Assembly: GCF_030436345.1 (NCBI RefSeq)
Contig: NZ_CP124038.1
Coordinates: forward strand, 558,001-622,000
Reading direction: 5' to 3'
Length of the DNA stretch: 64,000 nt
Source: [Borrelia] tanukii
GTDB lineage: Bacteria > Spirochaetota > Spirochaetia > Borreliales > Borreliaceae
The position numbers were made by a program, and so were the translations under genes. Below the pieces are notes generated by a model. The model ran no database searches, was not told the origin of the DNA, and saw only the letters and a program-made list of their open reading frames with translations. Shown here one piece after another: positions 51,701 through 62,772 of this stretch. The first letter of the stretch is position 1. Every line of letters begins with the position of its first letter.

Positions 51701-52960
51701 TTAAATTATTTTGATTTTTTTAGTTTCGTTATTGTAAATAATGCAAGTTATAAGGAGAATACTTAATGTTAAAAATATAGGTATTTGGTGCTGCTTGACT
51801 ATAAAGAATTTGCTAAAAAATGTTGCTGTAATTTTTATCGTTTGGAATATGTAGGCATTTATAAGGTCAAATAGAAAAAATAAATTCAAGCTTGAAAAGT
51901 AAGTTATTAAACTTAATATTGTTATTGCTAAGAAAATTAATGTTAATGGAATAATTATTAAGTTTGACAATACTGAGATTGGTGCTAGATCAAAATTGTT
52001 AACATAAATTACCGGTGAGGTGAATATTTGAATAGAAAATGTTGTAAGCATTGATGATGTTAACTTGTTAAGATTGTATCTATTTTTTAGATAAACCGAT
52101 GCTGATATTCCTATTGTTGCAAGATAGGAGAGTTGAAATCCTATTGAATTTAGTGTTTCGGGCAATGCAATGGCATTTATTATAAAACTAATAGATATGC
52201 AGCTTATTAAATTAATTTTGCCATAAATTAGTTTGTATATTATAAGAGATTCTGTCATTAGAAATGCTCTTAGTGTTGAGGGTGTAAATCCAGTTAATAT
52301 TAGATAATTTAATAAAATTATGCTTAGTATCAAGTATTTTAATTTTTCATTTGTGATTATTAAAAGTAAATAGTAAGTTATTAAACTTATTAGATAAAAA
52401 TGTAGTCCAGACACTACCAAAATGTGAGCAATGCCTGCATTTTGAAATAATGTTTTTTCATATTTTATTATTTCTGATTTGATATTCAAAATTATTGTTT
52501 TTGAAAAATGGGAATAACTAGGATTTAATGCGGCAAAAAAATTATTTAAAGTGTTTGTATATTTTTCTCTAAGCTTGGCAAAAAAGGGTCTTTTGATAAG
52601 TTTTATTTTTTGGTTTTCAATTTTAATTGTATCTCCGATTTTGTAAATATTTTCAATATTTTTGAAGTTGAATTTGTACGTATTTGCTTTATTGTCAATT
52701 GCTTCGATAATGGTTTTTGAATCTTTTTTTAAATTCTTAATGTTTGTTATTTGATAAATATTTTTTTTAAATGTTTTAAAATTTAATCTAGCTTGAAAAC
52801 TTAATAGCGATATTGTGCAAAAAACAAAACTAAATGCCAAGTGTTTGTTATTTTTTATTATAAAAAATAATGCTAATATTGTGTTAAAATAAATCAAATT
52901 AAGTTTTAAATAGTATTGAATTGATAAATTAATTGAAATAATAACAAATATTAAAATCAT
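51701..52960 (-). CDS. ComEC/Rec2-like DNA-channel protein, membrane core only (BB0591 homologue)
   Basis: 419 residues with about eight to ten membrane helices. The competence domain motif is clear: NAGIAHILVVSGLHFYLISL, GFTPSTLRAFLM, and NSIGFQLSYLATIGI. A short OB-like segment (TIKIENQKIKLIKRP) precedes it. The C-terminal metallo-beta-lactamase nuclease domain of full ComEC (about 750 residues) is absent, with the stop shortly after the helices. Natural transformation is not established in Borrelia, so this may move DNA in an unknown way or serve another role. Confidence 0.88.
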   Translation of the reverse strand: MILIFVIISINLSIQYYLKLNLIYFNTILALFFIIKNNKHLAFSFVFCTISLLSFQARLNFKTFKKNIYQITNIKNLKKDSKTIIEAIDNKANTYKFNFKNIENIYKIGDTIKIENQKIKLIKRPFFAKLREKYTNTLNNFFAALNPSYSHFSKTIILNIKSEIIKYEKTLFQNAGIAHILVVSGLHFYLISLITYYLLLIITNEKLKYLILSIILLNYLILTGFTPSTLRAFLMTESLIIYKLIYGKINLISCISISFIINAIALPETLNSIGFQLSYLATIGISASVYLKNRYNLNKLTSSMLTTFSIQIFTSPVIYVNNFDLAPISVLSNLIIIPLTLIFLAITILSLITYFSSLNLFFLFDLINAYIFQTIKITATFFSKFFIVKQHQIPIFLTLSILLITCIIYNNETKKIKII

Positions 52961-53016
52961 TTATAATATTCCCATTTTTTATTTATGAATAATTATCTCT
53001 TGAATTTTAATTTGTT

Positions 53017-53028
53017 TTGATTAATCAA
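53017..53028. promoter_or_regulatory. Palindrome upstream of the CPBP protease promoter
   Basis: TTGATTAATCAA is a perfect 12-base palindrome, followed by TCAATAATCATTCATTGA, a second imperfect one. Both lie just upstream of the -35 box at 53043 and between the two divergent genes. Could be an operator; in so AT-rich a gap chance is possible. Confidence 0.35.
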
Positions 53029-53042
53029 TCAATAATCATTCA

Positions 53043-53071
53043 TTGACAATTAATAATTATTTAATTACAAT
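53043..53071 (+). promoter_or_regulatory. Consensus sigma70 promoter giving a leaderless start
   Basis: TTGACA (53043-53048), exact 17-base spacer, TACAAT (53066-53071). The ATG of the CPBP protease gene is at 53077, five bases after the -10 box, where transcription would start. There is no Shine-Dalgarno. The mRNA is therefore predicted to have no leader. Confidence 0.75.
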
Positions 53072-53076
53072 ACTTT

Positions 53077-53790
53077 ATGCAATTGTTAAAAAATAAATAT
53101 TCATTCAAGCGAGCTTTGCTCGATCTTTTTTTGGTCTATGTCGTTATTTATCTTGCTTCTCCTTTTGAAAATGTTAATTCAGAATTTTGGAATGTTAATA
53201 AAAACCATTTTTATTTTTGGATTTCAAGATCTTTTTTAATTATTTTTATAATTTATTTTTTTAAACTTACTAGTTCCTATGATGATTTTAGAGTAGAGTA
53301 TTTTATTCCTAAATTTAAATTTATTTTTATTTGGGAATCTGTTTTAATTTTTATTAAAACAATATTGATTGCAATGATATTCATTTTTTCAATAGCTTTT
53401 TTACTTGAATATCTGTTGCCAGAATGGGTATTTACCTATTATTTTCAAGACAATGTTGGATTTAATTGGAAAATTAGCAGTAAAACAGCATTGTTTTTAA
53501 TGATTTTTACCTCTTTTTTTACAGGAGCTTTTGAAGAGTTGTTTTACAGGGCTTTTGTTATTACCAAGTTTACACAAATGGGATTTCCTGTTGTAGTTAC
53601 CGTTTTTCTCAGTAGTATGTTTTTTGCTTATGGGCATTTATATTATGGAATTTCGGGATTTTTGGTTACATTTATATTAGGAATATTTTTTGCTTTTGCT
53701 TATTTAAGGTATAAAAATGTATATTATATGATTTTTATACATAGTTTTTATAATATTATTGTTAGTAGTCTGTTGCTTTTTTTAAATTAA
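53077..53790 (+). CDS. CPBP (CAAX/bacteriocin-processing) family intramembrane protease (BB0592 homologue)
   Basis: 237 residues with about six to seven membrane helices. All four motifs of the family are visible: GAFEELFYRAFV (EExxxR) near residue 155, FAYGHLYYG (FxxxH) near 190, and HSFYN (HxxxN) near 229. These form the metal-dependent active site within the membrane. Substrate unknown; bacterial members process peptides or modulate membrane proteins. Expression is from a consensus promoter ending just before the ATG. The acyl-CoA ligase follows after 25 bases. Confidence 0.9.
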   Translation: MQLLKNKYSFKRALLDLFLVYVVIYLASPFENVNSEFWNVNKNHFYFWISRSFLIIFIIYFFKLTSSYDDFRVEYFIPKFKFIFIWESVLIFIKTILIAMIFIFSIAFLLEYLLPEWVFTYYFQDNVGFNWKISSKTALFLMIFTSFFTGAFEELFYRAFVITKFTQMGFPVVVTVFLSSMFFAYGHLYYGISGFLVTFILGIFFAFAYLRYKNVYYMIFIHSFYNIIVSSLLLFLN

Positions 53791-53815
53791 TTGTAAATTG
53801 ATTTGAGGGGGATTT

Positions 53816-55753
53816 ATGAGAGATACTGTGCCTAAACGTTTTAAAGAGGTAGTGGCTCTTTATAGTGAGCTTGATATTTTTCTATATAAGGAAGGGGAGT
53901 CTAAAAGTTTTAAGAAGCAAATATACGCTGATTTTTGGAATGAGGTAAAAAGAGTTGCTTCTGGGCTTTTGCATTATGGCATTAAAAGGGGAGAGAAGGT
54001 TGTAATTATTTCTGATTCTAGAAGGGAATGGATAATAATTGACGTTGCTACTTTGGGGTTGGGCTGTGTTGATGTTCCCAGGGGAAATGATTCTTCTGAG
54101 GATGAATTAGCTTATATTATTAACCATTCCGAATCTACTTTTATTTTTGTTGAAAATAATAAACAGCTCCAAAAAGTTTTATCCAAAAAACATGATCTTA
54201 GATTGGTGAGGTGTATTGTTGTTATTGATAATGATAAATCTTATGAAGAAAAAATGGGTAATATTACCGTATTTTCTTACAAAAAATTACTAGAGCTTGG
54301 GGCTGAGTATTTAAGGGCTAATCCAAAATCATTTGATATGGAGATTGAAAAAGGTTCTTCAAAAGATATTGCAACTATAATATATACTTCTGGTACAACG
54401 GGCATGCCAAAGGGAGTAATGTTGAGACATGAATCTTTTATTTTTCAATTGGACAGACTTTATGATTATCTTCCAACACTTAAGCCCGGCAAGATAATGA
54501 TTTCTATTCTTCCCCTTTGGCATTCTTTTGAGAGGGCTTGTGAGTATATAGTTGCTTTAAAAGGTATAGCAATCGCATATTCAAAGCCCATAGGTCCGGT
54601 TTTGTTAAAAGATTTTTTACTTTTAAATCCCCAGATGATTATTTCTGTGCCTAGAATTTGGGAAGGCATAAGAATAGGTATTATTAAAAAAGTTTCAGAA
54701 TCTTTGATTAAGAAACTTCTGTTTGGAGGATTTTTAAAAACTGGAATTGTTTATGCAAAGTTTAAGGAAAAATTTTTAGGTTTTTCACCTGTTTATAAAA
54801 AATCCAATTTGTTTATTGTGCTTTTTTCAAAATTATTTTTATTTGGTGGGATTGTTTTAATTTTCCCTGTTAAATTATTAGGTGATATTTTGGTATTTAG
54901 AAAAATAAAAAATGCCCTTGGACAAAATTTTGAATTTGGCGTTTCTGGTGGGGGGGCGTTGGTTGATTATGTTGATTATTTTTTTAAGGCTGTAGGAATT
55001 AAAGTTCTTGAAGGTTATGGTCTTACCGAAACGGGTCCTATTTTAAGTGTTAGGCGTCTCAAGGGGCCCGTAGCAAGAACTGTAGGGCCTATTTTGCCAG
55101 ATGTTGAATACAAAGTAGTTGGAATTGATGGAAAAGTTTTGTCTTATGGAGAGAAAGGTGAGCTTTGGGTAAAGTCACCGCAAATAATGAGCGGTTACTT
55201 TAAGGATAAGGCCAAAACCAGTGAAGTTTTAACAGAAGATGGTTGGTTTAACACTGGGGATTTAGTTAGATTGACAATTAATAATGAAATTTCAATTGTT
55301 GGTAGAAGCAAAGATACAATTGTTCTCAGAGGAGGAGAAAATATTGAGCCTGAGCCCCTTGAGAGAGTTTTAGGTAAATCTTTATTTATTGAAAATATTA
55401 TGATTGTTGGTCAGGATCAAAAATTTTTAGGAGCCATTATTGTGCCTAATTTTGATAATCTTGAAAAGTGGGCAAACTCTAGTGGGGTGTCTTATTCTTC
55501 TAGGAGTGATTTATTAGTTAATGAGGATGTTAACAAACTTTATTCTAAGCATATCTCAGATACTATTAATACCAAATTAGGTTTTAAGAATTTTGAAAAA
55601 ATAGTAGGCTTTGTTTTACTTCAGGATTCTTTTTCAATTGGTGAAGAGCTTACCAATACTCTTAAGTTGAAAAGATATTATATATCTCAAAAGTATGAAG
55701 ATAAAATAAGATTAATTTTTAGTAAAAGTGACCTAGATTTAAACGGATATTAG
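53816..55753 (+). CDS. Long-chain fatty-acid-CoA ligase (BB0593 homologue)
   Basis: Activates fatty acids with ATP and CoA; Borrelia cannot make fatty acids and must import them. 645 residues of the AMP-binding family: P-loop IIYTSGTTGMPKGVMLRH, GVSGGGALVDYVDYFFKAVGIKVLEGYGLTETGP, GWFNTGDLVRL and the final GRSKDTIVLRGGENIEPEPLE. GAGGGGG precedes the ATG. Long-chain specificity is by family resemblance only; a related ligase is known elsewhere in the Borrelia genome. Confidence 0.93.
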   Translation: MRDTVPKRFKEVVALYSELDIFLYKEGESKSFKKQIYADFWNEVKRVASGLLHYGIKRGEKVVIISDSRREWIIIDVATLGLGCVDVPRGNDSSEDELAYIINHSESTFIFVENNKQLQKVLSKKHDLRLVRCIVVIDNDKSYEEKMGNITVFSYKKLLELGAEYLRANPKSFDMEIEKGSSKDIATIIYTSGTTGMPKGVMLRHESFIFQLDRLYDYLPTLKPGKIMISILPLWHSFERACEYIVALKGIAIAYSKPIGPVLLKDFLLLNPQMIISVPRIWEGIRIGIIKKVSESLIKKLLFGGFLKTGIVYAKFKEKFLGFSPVYKKSNLFIVLFSKLFLFGGIVLIFPVKLLGDILVFRKIKNALGQNFEFGVSGGGALVDYVDYFFKAVGIKVLEGYGLTETGPILSVRRLKGPVARTVGPILPDVEYKVVGIDGKVLSYGEKGELWVKSPQIMSGYFKDKAKTSEVLTEDGWFNTGDLVRLTINNEISIVGRSKDTIVLRGGENIEPEPLERVLGKSLFIENIMIVGQDQKFLGAIIVPNFDNLEKWANSSGVSYSSRSDLLVNEDVNKLYSKHISDTINTKLGFKNFEKIVGFVLLQDSFSIGEELTNTLKLKRYYISQKYEDKIRLIFSKSDLDLNGY

Positions 55754-55790
55754 ACAAGAAGATTTTGTATCATTTTCTTGTCTACATTTT
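55751..55790. terminator. Bidirectional terminator between the acyl-CoA ligase and argS
   Basis: TAGACAAGAA (55751-55760) pairs perfectly with TTCTTGTCTA (55775-55784), 14-base loop, then CATTTTTAAC. It includes the stop codon of the ligase, and the argS stop (55782) lies in its right arm, so one hairpin serves both genes. Confidence 0.7.
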
Positions 55791-57539
55791 TAACATATAA
55801 GGAATATTGAGCAGGTACATGCAATTTTTTATTGTTTGTAATATAGCTTTTAAAAATTCGATTCTTGCGGCTGTCAAATCAGTATTGTTTATGTCTATTA
55901 CTTTAACTTCTTGATAGTATGCGCTAAAATGCTTTGCAAGCGAGTATGAATAGCTGGCAAGTATTGAAGGGTTTAAATCTTTTGCTGATTTGATTATATT
56001 TTCTTCTAATTCTGATATTATTTTAATAATTTCCCACTCTTTTTCATGTTTTAAAAGTTCAAGATTGATTTTTTCCGTTATGGGAATTGAAAGTGCATTA
56101 TATTTTTCAAGAATGCTATTAATTCTTGCTCCAACGTATTGGATATATGGTCCAGAATTTCCTGTAAAAGATAGGCTTTCTTTTTTGTTAAATACAATGT
56201 CCTTATGTACAGCTGATTTTAGTAGATAATAGTGAATTGCTCCTAGTGCAATATTTAAAGCGTTTTTTTTAGCATTTTCTTTATTTTCAATTTTTTGTGT
56301 AATTTCAGGCATTATTGATTCGGTTAGGTCTAAGATTAAATTATCCCCATCAATTACATTGCCTTCTCTTGATTTCATTTTGCCATCAATAAGATTGACC
56401 ATTCCGTGTGACAAATGAATAAGTTTTTTATTTTTAGAAATTCCCAATTTTTCTGATACAAAAAATAAACTTTTGAAATGCTGAATTTGTTCGCTTCCAA
56501 CTACATAAATCATTTCTTCAAAATTAAACTCTTTTGTTCTAACTGCTATGTTTCCTAAATCTTGGGTAAGATAGATAGATGTTCCGTTTGATCTTATTAG
56601 TACTTTTTGTTTTACTTTAGTTTCTACTTTTTCATCCGAATCTAAGGGCAAATCAATGCATATTGCGCCGTCTTCTCGTTTATAACAAAGTCCTTTTTCA
56701 AGTCCTTCTAACACGACATTTTTTCCAATTTCAAAAATTTCACTTTCAAGGTAAATTTTATCAAATGAGATGTTTGTAGTTTTGTATGTTTCTTTTATTC
56801 CTTCAATTGCCCATTTATTTAGCTTTTCCCAAAGTTCAATTGTACTTGCATCTTTTTGTTCCCATTTTAGGAGTAGATCTTGAATTTCGTTTTCAGCATT
56901 TTCATTGTCTTGAGAGTATTCGTTGTATTTAACATAAAAATCGCCAATTAAATGGTCTCCTTTTTTTAAAGCTTGTTCGGGGGTAATGTCATTTCCAAAT
57001 TTTTTGTATGCAAGCATTGATTTGCAAATGTGAACCCCACGATCGTTTATTAAGTTTATTTTCGTGATTTTTGCACCCAAGGCTTTTAATATTCTTGACA
57101 GACTTTCTCCTATTACGTCATTTCTGAGATGTCCCACATGCAGTGGCTTGTTTGTATTTGGTGATGAAAATTCTAATATTATTTTTTTATTGTCTAAATA
57201 TTTGCTTGTTCCATAGGTATCTTTTTGGGCATTTACCATTTGTATTGTATTGTTTATATATTCTTTTCTAGAGATTCTAATGTTTAAGTAAGGCCCCATA
57301 GCTTTAATTTCGTATTTAGCCTTAAGAGTTTTTATTATTTCTTCAGAGATAGTTGCAATAGGAAGTTGCAAAGTTTTGCTAAGTTCAAATATTAATATGG
57401 AGATATCTCCTAAATCACTTTTAGGGGGTTTTTGAATATTTATATTGATTTTGTCTATCTTTATATTTTTTGATAATGCTAGATTAGCAACTATAGTACT
57501 AATTTCATTTTTAATCTGGTTTTTAACACTTTTAATCAT
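55782..57539 (-). CDS. argS: Arginyl-tRNA synthetase
   Basis: Charges tRNA-Arg. 585 residues from ATG 57539, chosen over the GTG at 57557 because GAGG stands 6 bases upstream. HIGH reads HVGHLRND, and the KMSKS region is [24 protein letters not shown] and the DALR anticodon domain at the C-terminus complete the class I enzyme. It overlaps the upstream membrane-protein gene by 8 bases, so translation is probably coupled. Confidence 0.96.
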   Translation of the reverse strand: MIKSVKNQIKNEISTIVANLALSKNIKIDKININIQKPPKSDLGDISILIFELSKTLQLPIATISEEIIKTLKAKYEIKAMGPYLNIRISRKEYINNTIQMVNAQKDTYGTSKYLDNKKIILEFSSPNTNKPLHVGHLRNDVIGESLSRILKALGAKITKINLINDRGVHICKSMLAYKKFGNDITPEQALKKGDHLIGDFYVKYNEYSQDNENAENEIQDLLLKWEQKDASTIELWEKLNKWAIEGIKETYKTTNISFDKIYLESEIFEIGKNVVLEGLEKGLCYKREDGAICIDLPLDSDEKVETKVKQKVLIRSNGTSIYLTQDLGNIAVRTKEFNFEEMIYVVGSEQIQHFKSLFFVSEKLGISKNKKLIHLSHGMVNLIDGKMKSREGNVIDGDNLILDLTESIMPEITQKIENKENAKKNALNIALGAIHYYLLKSAVHKDIVFNKKESLSFTGNSGPYIQYVGARINSILEKYNALSIPITEKINLELLKHEKEWEIIKIISELEENIIKSAKDLNPSILASYSYSLAKHFSAYYQEVKVIDINNTDLTAARIEFLKAILQTIKNCMYLLNIPYMLKM

Positions 57540-58131
57540 TTTTTTCCTCTTTAACACTTGTTAATATTTTGATTAATAATAAAATTAAAGACGCTGCAAT
57601 AAAAATGTTTGAGCTGTGAGTTGGCATTTTTACATTTATAAGCTCTTTTATTATTGATATCTCTTTGTTAAAAAGTTTTAAATTCCCTGTGTTTAATATT
57701 TCTCTAATAAGTGAAATTGTTGAGCTTAGAGTAATGAAAATTAAAATTGGATTTTTAGAGTATTTAATTACCATTGATGGATTTCTTAGGATTTTAAAGG
57801 GCTCGTTTTTATGAAATGATATTATTATGGCTATTAAAATGGGTATTGAAAATTTGAATTCTTTATATAAGGTTGGTGTTAAATAGAGCATAAATAAGTA
57901 AGTTAGGCTAGTGAAAATTCCTATTATTAATAGATATATTCCTAATATATGGCTTTTATGGTTTTTAAGCTCTATTTGATTAATTATTAAGGCAGGTAAT
58001 ATAATGCATAGTGAAATCCAAATGGATACGATACTAGCATCTAAAAAGTTTTTTGTATAAGCAAAAATAGGAAATAACATTAAGTGGCTTTTAAGATATT
58101 TTTCAGTGATATAAAATGGGTTTTTTTGCAT
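57532..58131 (-). CDS. Membrane protein of unknown function (BB0595 homologue)
   Basis: 199 residues, with AAGGAAAT before the ATG. About five membrane helices: near residues 15-30, 32-50, 62-85, 92-105 and 175-192. There is no recognised motif. Helix 5 ends in KEEKND. It lies between mcp-2 (21 bases) and argS (8-base overlap) in the same operon, which gives no clear clue about function. Confidence 0.82.
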   Translation of the reverse strand: MQKNPFYITEKYLKSHLMLFPIFAYTKNFLDASIVSIWISLCIILPALIINQIELKNHKSHILGIYLLIIGIFTSLTYLFMLYLTPTLYKEFKFSIPILIAIIISFHKNEPFKILRNPSMVIKYSKNPILIFITLSSTISLIREILNTGNLKLFNKEISIIKELINVKMPTHSSNIFIAASLILLLIKILTSVKEEKND

Positions 58132-58152
58132 ATTATTTCCTTTTTGTCTATT

Positions 58153-60300
58153 TTATTTAGTTTTAAATTGATTTGTACTTTCACTAATTCCGGAAATATG
58201 ACTTGAGTTTGTAGTGCCTAAAACTTTAATGCGCCCAATTGCTTCTACTAGTTTATTAATCTCTTCTTTTAAACCTTTCATTGAGCTTGAGACCGTAATA
58301 TTAATTTCTCCTAATAGTTTAACAGTATTAATGATTTCTTTGTTGCCTCTAAACATATCATTTGAGCCAATTTTTACTTCATATGTTATTTCTCTCATTG
58401 TATTTAAAGCCTTTAAAATTTCTTGACTACCTATTGATTGCTCTTGCATTGTATGATTTATTTCTTCTATTACTTGAACAACTAGATTTATTGAATCGAA
58501 TATTTGGTTGAAAGCTTTATTTGTTAATTCAGAAGTATTTACGGTTTTGGTTATTGAATCCATTATTTCGTTAATTGATGAAGCAACAGATTCTGATTGT
58601 GATGTTACTTGTTCTGCTAGGTCTTTTATTTCTTCTGCAACAATAGCAAATCCTTTTCCAGCCTCACCAGCATGAGATGCTTCAATTGCAGCGTTCATTG
58701 AAAGCAGGTTGGTTTGACTAGCTATAGATGAAATTAGAGAGTTTGCTTCTTGCAATCTTGTTGAGTTTTTGAAAATCTCTTTAATTTGAGTAATAACCTC
58801 TTCTTGTTTTTTTCGCCCATCATCAGAGAATCTTTTTAGTTCTTCTGTGCTTTTTGCAGCTTTTTGAGTTATTTCTGTTATTGATTGTATTCCTCCTATC
58901 ATTTCTTCGATAGCTGATGAGGATTGCTCAACGCTTGCGGCTTGAGTTTCAATTGAGTTATCAAGAGATGAAATATTTTTTGAAAGACTTTCAATTACGT
59001 TTGTTGTATTAGATATGAATTCTACCTGTTTTTCTACTTCTTCTTGTGTTTTTTCTATGTATTGATTTGAATTTTTTATTGTATTGTGAGTTTTGTTTAT
59101 TTCGCTAAATAAATGATCTCCGTTTTCTTTCAACAGTTTCACTCGTTCTTGTAGGGAATTGATTACATTTTTTAGATTTTCAATAAAATGACCAAAAAGA
59201 TTTATTGTTGAACTTATTGAATCTTTGCCTTTTGATTCGACTTTAAATGTTAAGTCGCCGTTTTTAACTTTTGGAATGACAACATTAAGTTTATCTATTT
59301 TTGATATTATTAAAGTTTTTATGGTTGATATCATTATTAATATAAAAATTATTACTAAGATAAATATAATGGAAAGTGAAACTAATCTCATATTTTTAAA
59401 TTCTTTTGAAAATATGTTATTATAATCTATTTTTATTCCCAAGTACCAATGAGATGTTGCGATTCTTGCTAAGGAGATTATTTCATTTGAATTGCTTGTA
59501 TTGTAATTTGCTTTTCCTTGAGATAATGCGTTTAATATTTGAGTTAATGTTTTTAAATTAAAGCCAAATATGTGCTTTATGTTTTTCAAAACCTCATCTT
59601 TTCCTCCAAATGCATCTCCACTGTTGTTTATTATGTATACATTAAAGTATTTTGATGAATTTTGGCTGCTTGCATTTTGTTCTAGTAACGAATTTTCCAA
59701 AAGCAGTAAAAGATATTCTTTTAGTTCAGCAATTTTTTCTGAAATGTCAGCATATAAGATAATATATCCAATATTAGATTTTTTTGAATCTGTTATTTTA
59801 TATGCTATTGGAATATAAAAATTGTTATTTATTTTTGCTAAACTGTTGTGAAGAATTGAAATTTGAAATGTAGTTATAGCTTTGCCCAAGAGCAATTCTT
59901 TTAAGCTCATATATTGACCGATTCTTTTTTTTTCACTTGATGAGATTATGTATCCATCTTTGTTTGCATACTCTATTATTTTAATAAAGGACGGAAGTGT
60001 AACTAAAATCTTGTCAGATACTAAGTGTTCTTCACTTTTGTTATTTAGAATTGCAGATTTGTAATCATACCTAGCTGTTAATGTACTTAAAGCTTTTATT
60101 ATTTCTCTAGATTCATCAGAAAAGCTTTTAATCATTGCTTGGTTAATGAATTTTGTAAAGTCTTGAAGTTCTTTTGTTATAATTTTTTTGTAACCCTGAT
60201 CTAGTAGTAAAAAGGTTGTTGCAATAATTATTATTGTATATGCCAGAATTATAAAATTAAATTTATAAAAAAGGTTGGAGTTAAGTTTCTTTTTTTTCAC
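58153..60300 (-). CDS. mcp-2: Transmembrane methyl-accepting chemotaxis protein Mcp2
   Basis: 715 residues, start GTG at 60300 with GGGG upstream. Topology: helix 1 at about 14-34, a large periplasmic sensory domain (about 35-300) of the dCache/PilJ-like size, helix 2 at about 308-330, a HAMP domain ([19 protein letters not shown]) and the cytoplasmic helices. The tip is [38 protein letters not shown], so it binds CheA/CheW. Ligand unknown. It is divergent from mcp-3, with a 264-base gap. Confidence 0.95.
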   Translation of the reverse strand: MKKKKLNSNLFYKFNFIILAYTIIIIATTFLLLDQGYKKIITKELQDFTKFINQAMIKSFSDESREIIKALSTLTARYDYKSAILNNKSEEHLVSDKILVTLPSFIKIIEYANKDGYIISSSEKKRIGQYMSLKELLLGKAITTFQISILHNSLAKINNNFYIPIAYKITDSKKSNIGYIILYADISEKIAELKEYLLLLLENSLLEQNASSQNSSKYFNVYIINNSGDAFGGKDEVLKNIKHIFGFNLKTLTQILNALSQGKANYNTSNSNEIISLARIATSHWYLGIKIDYNNIFSKEFKNMRLVSLSIIFILVIIFILIMISTIKTLIISKIDKLNVVIPKVKNGDLTFKVESKGKDSISSTINLFGHFIENLKNVINSLQERVKLLKENGDHLFSEINKTHNTIKNSNQYIEKTQEEVEKQVEFISNTTNVIESLSKNISSLDNSIETQAASVEQSSSAIEEMIGGIQSITEITQKAAKSTEELKRFSDDGRKKQEEVITQIKEIFKNSTRLQEANSLISSIASQTNLLSMNAAIEASHAGEAGKGFAIVAEEIKDLAEQVTSQSESVASSINEIMDSITKTVNTSELTNKAFNQIFDSINLVVQVIEEINHTMQEQSIGSQEILKALNTMREITYEVKIGSNDMFRGNKEIINTVKLLGEINITVSSSMKGLKEEINKLVEAIGRIKVLGTTNSSHISGISESTNQFKTK

Positions 60301-60564
60301 TAAGTCCCCTCAAAATTTTGATTTTTCATAAAATTTTAAAATATTGAATTTTTAGTATTCTACATGTTTTATTATATAATTATATATGCATGTAACTAAA
60401 TAATAAAATAATTATTCGCAAATATTTAGGGATTTAATTTTTAAGATTCAGAAAGAAAGTCTAATTTGCTAATTGTTATTAGTAATTATTTATATATGAT
60501 TTATGAAGGTGAAAGTTTTGTTTTAAGATTTTAATCACGTTAATGTTATTTTTGGAGAACTTTT
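60301..60564. promoter_or_regulatory. Divergent intergenic region between mcp-2 and mcp-3
   Basis: 264 bases without a gene. It contains ribosome sites for both genes (GAGGGG for mcp-2 on the minus strand, GGAG at 60555-60558 for mcp-3) and an AT-rich stretch with TACATG at 60361 and CATGTA at 60390 as an imperfect dyad. I cannot fix a promoter for either gene. Confidence 0.4.
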
Positions 60565-62772
60565 ATGACCGATGAGAATTTAATCGATGTTAATCTGAAA
60601 AATACCAAACGATTTCTTTATCTAGTTTTATTTGGATTTCTTATTTTTAATTTTTTATTTATAGGCTATTCTTATGTGAATCATAAAAATGAATATTTGG
60701 ATCGCTTTAAATTTGATTCTAATTTGTTTTTAAACAGTGTTTCTACTATTATTAAGTCCAAGTATTTGGAATCCTCTAAGTTTCTTGAAGAGCTTGTAAA
60801 AGATAGCTATAGGTTTGGTATACTGGTTAATTCTTCAAAGAGCTTTCTTTTGTCTTCAAGTTTAAAATTTGGTGATAGTTTAGATGAAAATAGTGATTTG
60901 TTTTTAAAGTCAAGAGAATTTAGCGCTATAGATAAAATTTTTAAAACTATTCCTGTGGCAGAAAATTCACTCGAAGGCATATTTTATATTCCTATAGGAA
61001 AGAATGTTTTAATATCAAATTCAAATTTTTCATTTTTGGGATTAAAAGATGTTAGATTAGATCCAATTTATTCTGTTCCTGTAGAAAAAAATTCTAAATA
61101 TTATTCAAGGTACATGAGAATGGATGGAAAAATTTATTCTATAGTAAGTTTCCCGGTTAGGGATTCTGTTGCAACATTGGGTGTGATAGGGATTTTAATA
61201 TGCTTTGATGAGTTGTTTGATATTATTGAAAATCAGCTGTATTCTTCTCTTAAATTTAGCAATAAGAATTATAATTTTTTTATGCTTGATAGAAATTATA
61301 TGCCCATTTTTTTAAACTTTAATAATCTTAAGGACAAATCTTCTTCTACAGTTTATAGCGAGAATGTTTTGAGTAAAGTTATAGCTTATACCCAAAAAGA
61401 TTCTTCTGTTTCTCAGCATACTTTTAATTATGGAAGTGATTTTTATTTTTTAAACTTTATAAAAACCGATGATATATTGATTCAAGGATTAATTTTTAAT
61501 ATCAATTCTATTCCTATTATGTTTAAGTCAAATTGGATTGTATTTTTTATATTTTTATTGCTATCTTTTGCTATTATGTTTTATTTGTGCAATACTTTTG
61601 TTTTTTCATTAATTAATGATTTTAACAAAATTGTTGATTATCAAAAATCAAAAAGTGATCCTTTTCGTCTCGATTCTCCTTTGGAGGTTAAATATTCTTC
61701 ATCTATTGTTTCTTATATTAGTTCAAAGCTAGACAGTATGTCGTCTAAGAGTAACGAATCTTTTGAGAAGATAAAATTTTATTCTGAAGATTTAAATAAT
61801 TATTTGAAGCAAATAGAAACTGCTATATTAAATACTGAGAGTATAGATGCTAGCGTTTTAGCTTACGGGCAACTAAGAGATACTTTTTCTAGATTTGAAA
61901 AGTCAATCGTTGATATTTCAAAAGGTTTTGAATCTGTTGCCGATCCTATTAATGACCACAATAAGCATATGTCAGAAATCTCCTCAAATTTTGAAGAGAA
62001 TGTTAGCTTTTTTTATAGTATAGATAAAAATTTAGAAATTTTTAATAAAGTTGCTACTACAAATTCTGCTGATATTGAAAATATTAAAAGTAAAGTTTTT
62101 GATTTAAATATTGTTTTTGAAAACGTGAATAAAAATTTTGCAGATCTTTTGTCTCAAACGAACAGCTTACAAAGTGCAAATAAACTTTTAGTTTCAATTT
62201 CAGCTCAGACCAATATGCTTGCTATGAATGCAGCAATTGAAGCAGCAAAAGCAGGTGATGCGGGTAAAAGTTTTGCAGTTGTTGCTGAGGAAATTAGAAA
62301 GCTTGCTATTAATTCTGGAAAATATTCTAAAACTATTAAAGATGAGCTTAAAACGGTTGATGGCATTATTGCGGTAATTAATTCGGAGATTGATACAATT
62401 TATAAAAATTTTATGGATATTCAAGATAATGTGGACAGCAATTTTTCAAGACATGAGAAAGTAGATCTTACTCTTGCTAAGCATTTTAAAGAAATTGGCG
62501 AGTTTAAAGAAAGGTATTTGTCTCACGATACTAAGATCAGAGATGCTAAGAATATGTATAAAGAAATATTTAATAACCATTTTTTTGTTAGCGGTAAGTT
62601 TAACAACTTTAGTCAGGATTTAAAAGAATTTAAAGTTTCTAAAATGAATTTAGATGCAATAAATTCTCTTCAAGAATATTCATCTTTGGTGAAATCTTGC
62701 AAGGATAAGATATTAAAGACAAAGGAATTGATTCAAAAAATTAATGATGAGATCAAAGATATTCTTTTTTAG
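60565..62772 (+). CDS. mcp-3: Transmembrane methyl-accepting chemotaxis protein Mcp3
   Basis: 735 residues. Helix 1 at about 15-35, periplasmic region to about 315, helix 2 near 318-340, then a linker in which I do not clearly see a HAMP domain and the signalling helices. The tip is [36 protein letters not shown]. The periplasmic part differs wholly from Mcp2, so it senses another ligand. It lacks the C-terminal NWETF-like pentapeptide. The stop overlaps the convergent murB by 4 bases. Confidence 0.94.
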   Translation: MTDENLIDVNLKNTKRFLYLVLFGFLIFNFLFIGYSYVNHKNEYLDRFKFDSNLFLNSVSTIIKSKYLESSKFLEELVKDSYRFGILVNSSKSFLLSSSLKFGDSLDENSDLFLKSREFSAIDKIFKTIPVAENSLEGIFYIPIGKNVLISNSNFSFLGLKDVRLDPIYSVPVEKNSKYYSRYMRMDGKIYSIVSFPVRDSVATLGVIGILICFDELFDIIENQLYSSLKFSNKNYNFFMLDRNYMPIFLNFNNLKDKSSSTVYSENVLSKVIAYTQKDSSVSQHTFNYGSDFYFLNFIKTDDILIQGLIFNINSIPIMFKSNWIVFFIFLLLSFAIMFYLCNTFVFSLINDFNKIVDYQKSKSDPFRLDSPLEVKYSSSIVSYISSKLDSMSSKSNESFEKIKFYSEDLNNYLKQIETAILNTESIDASVLAYGQLRDTFSRFEKSIVDISKGFESVADPINDHNKHMSEISSNFEENVSFFYSIDKNLEIFNKVATTNSADIENIKSKVFDLNIVFENVNKNFADLLSQTNSLQSANKLLVSISAQTNMLAMNAAIEAAKAGDAGKSFAVVAEEIRKLAINSGKYSKTIKDELKTVDGIIAVINSEIDTIYKNFMDIQDNVDSNFSRHEKVDLTLAKHFKEIGEFKERYLSHDTKIRDAKNMYKEIFNNHFFVSGKFNNFSQDLKEFKVSKMNLDAINSLQEYSSLVKSCKDKILKTKELIQKINDEIKDILF

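Noticed and set aside
60361..60395. TACATG ... CATGTA dyad in the mcp-2/mcp-3 gap as an operator
   Set aside because: Short arms in a stretch almost wholly of A and T; expected by chance, no supporting promoter.
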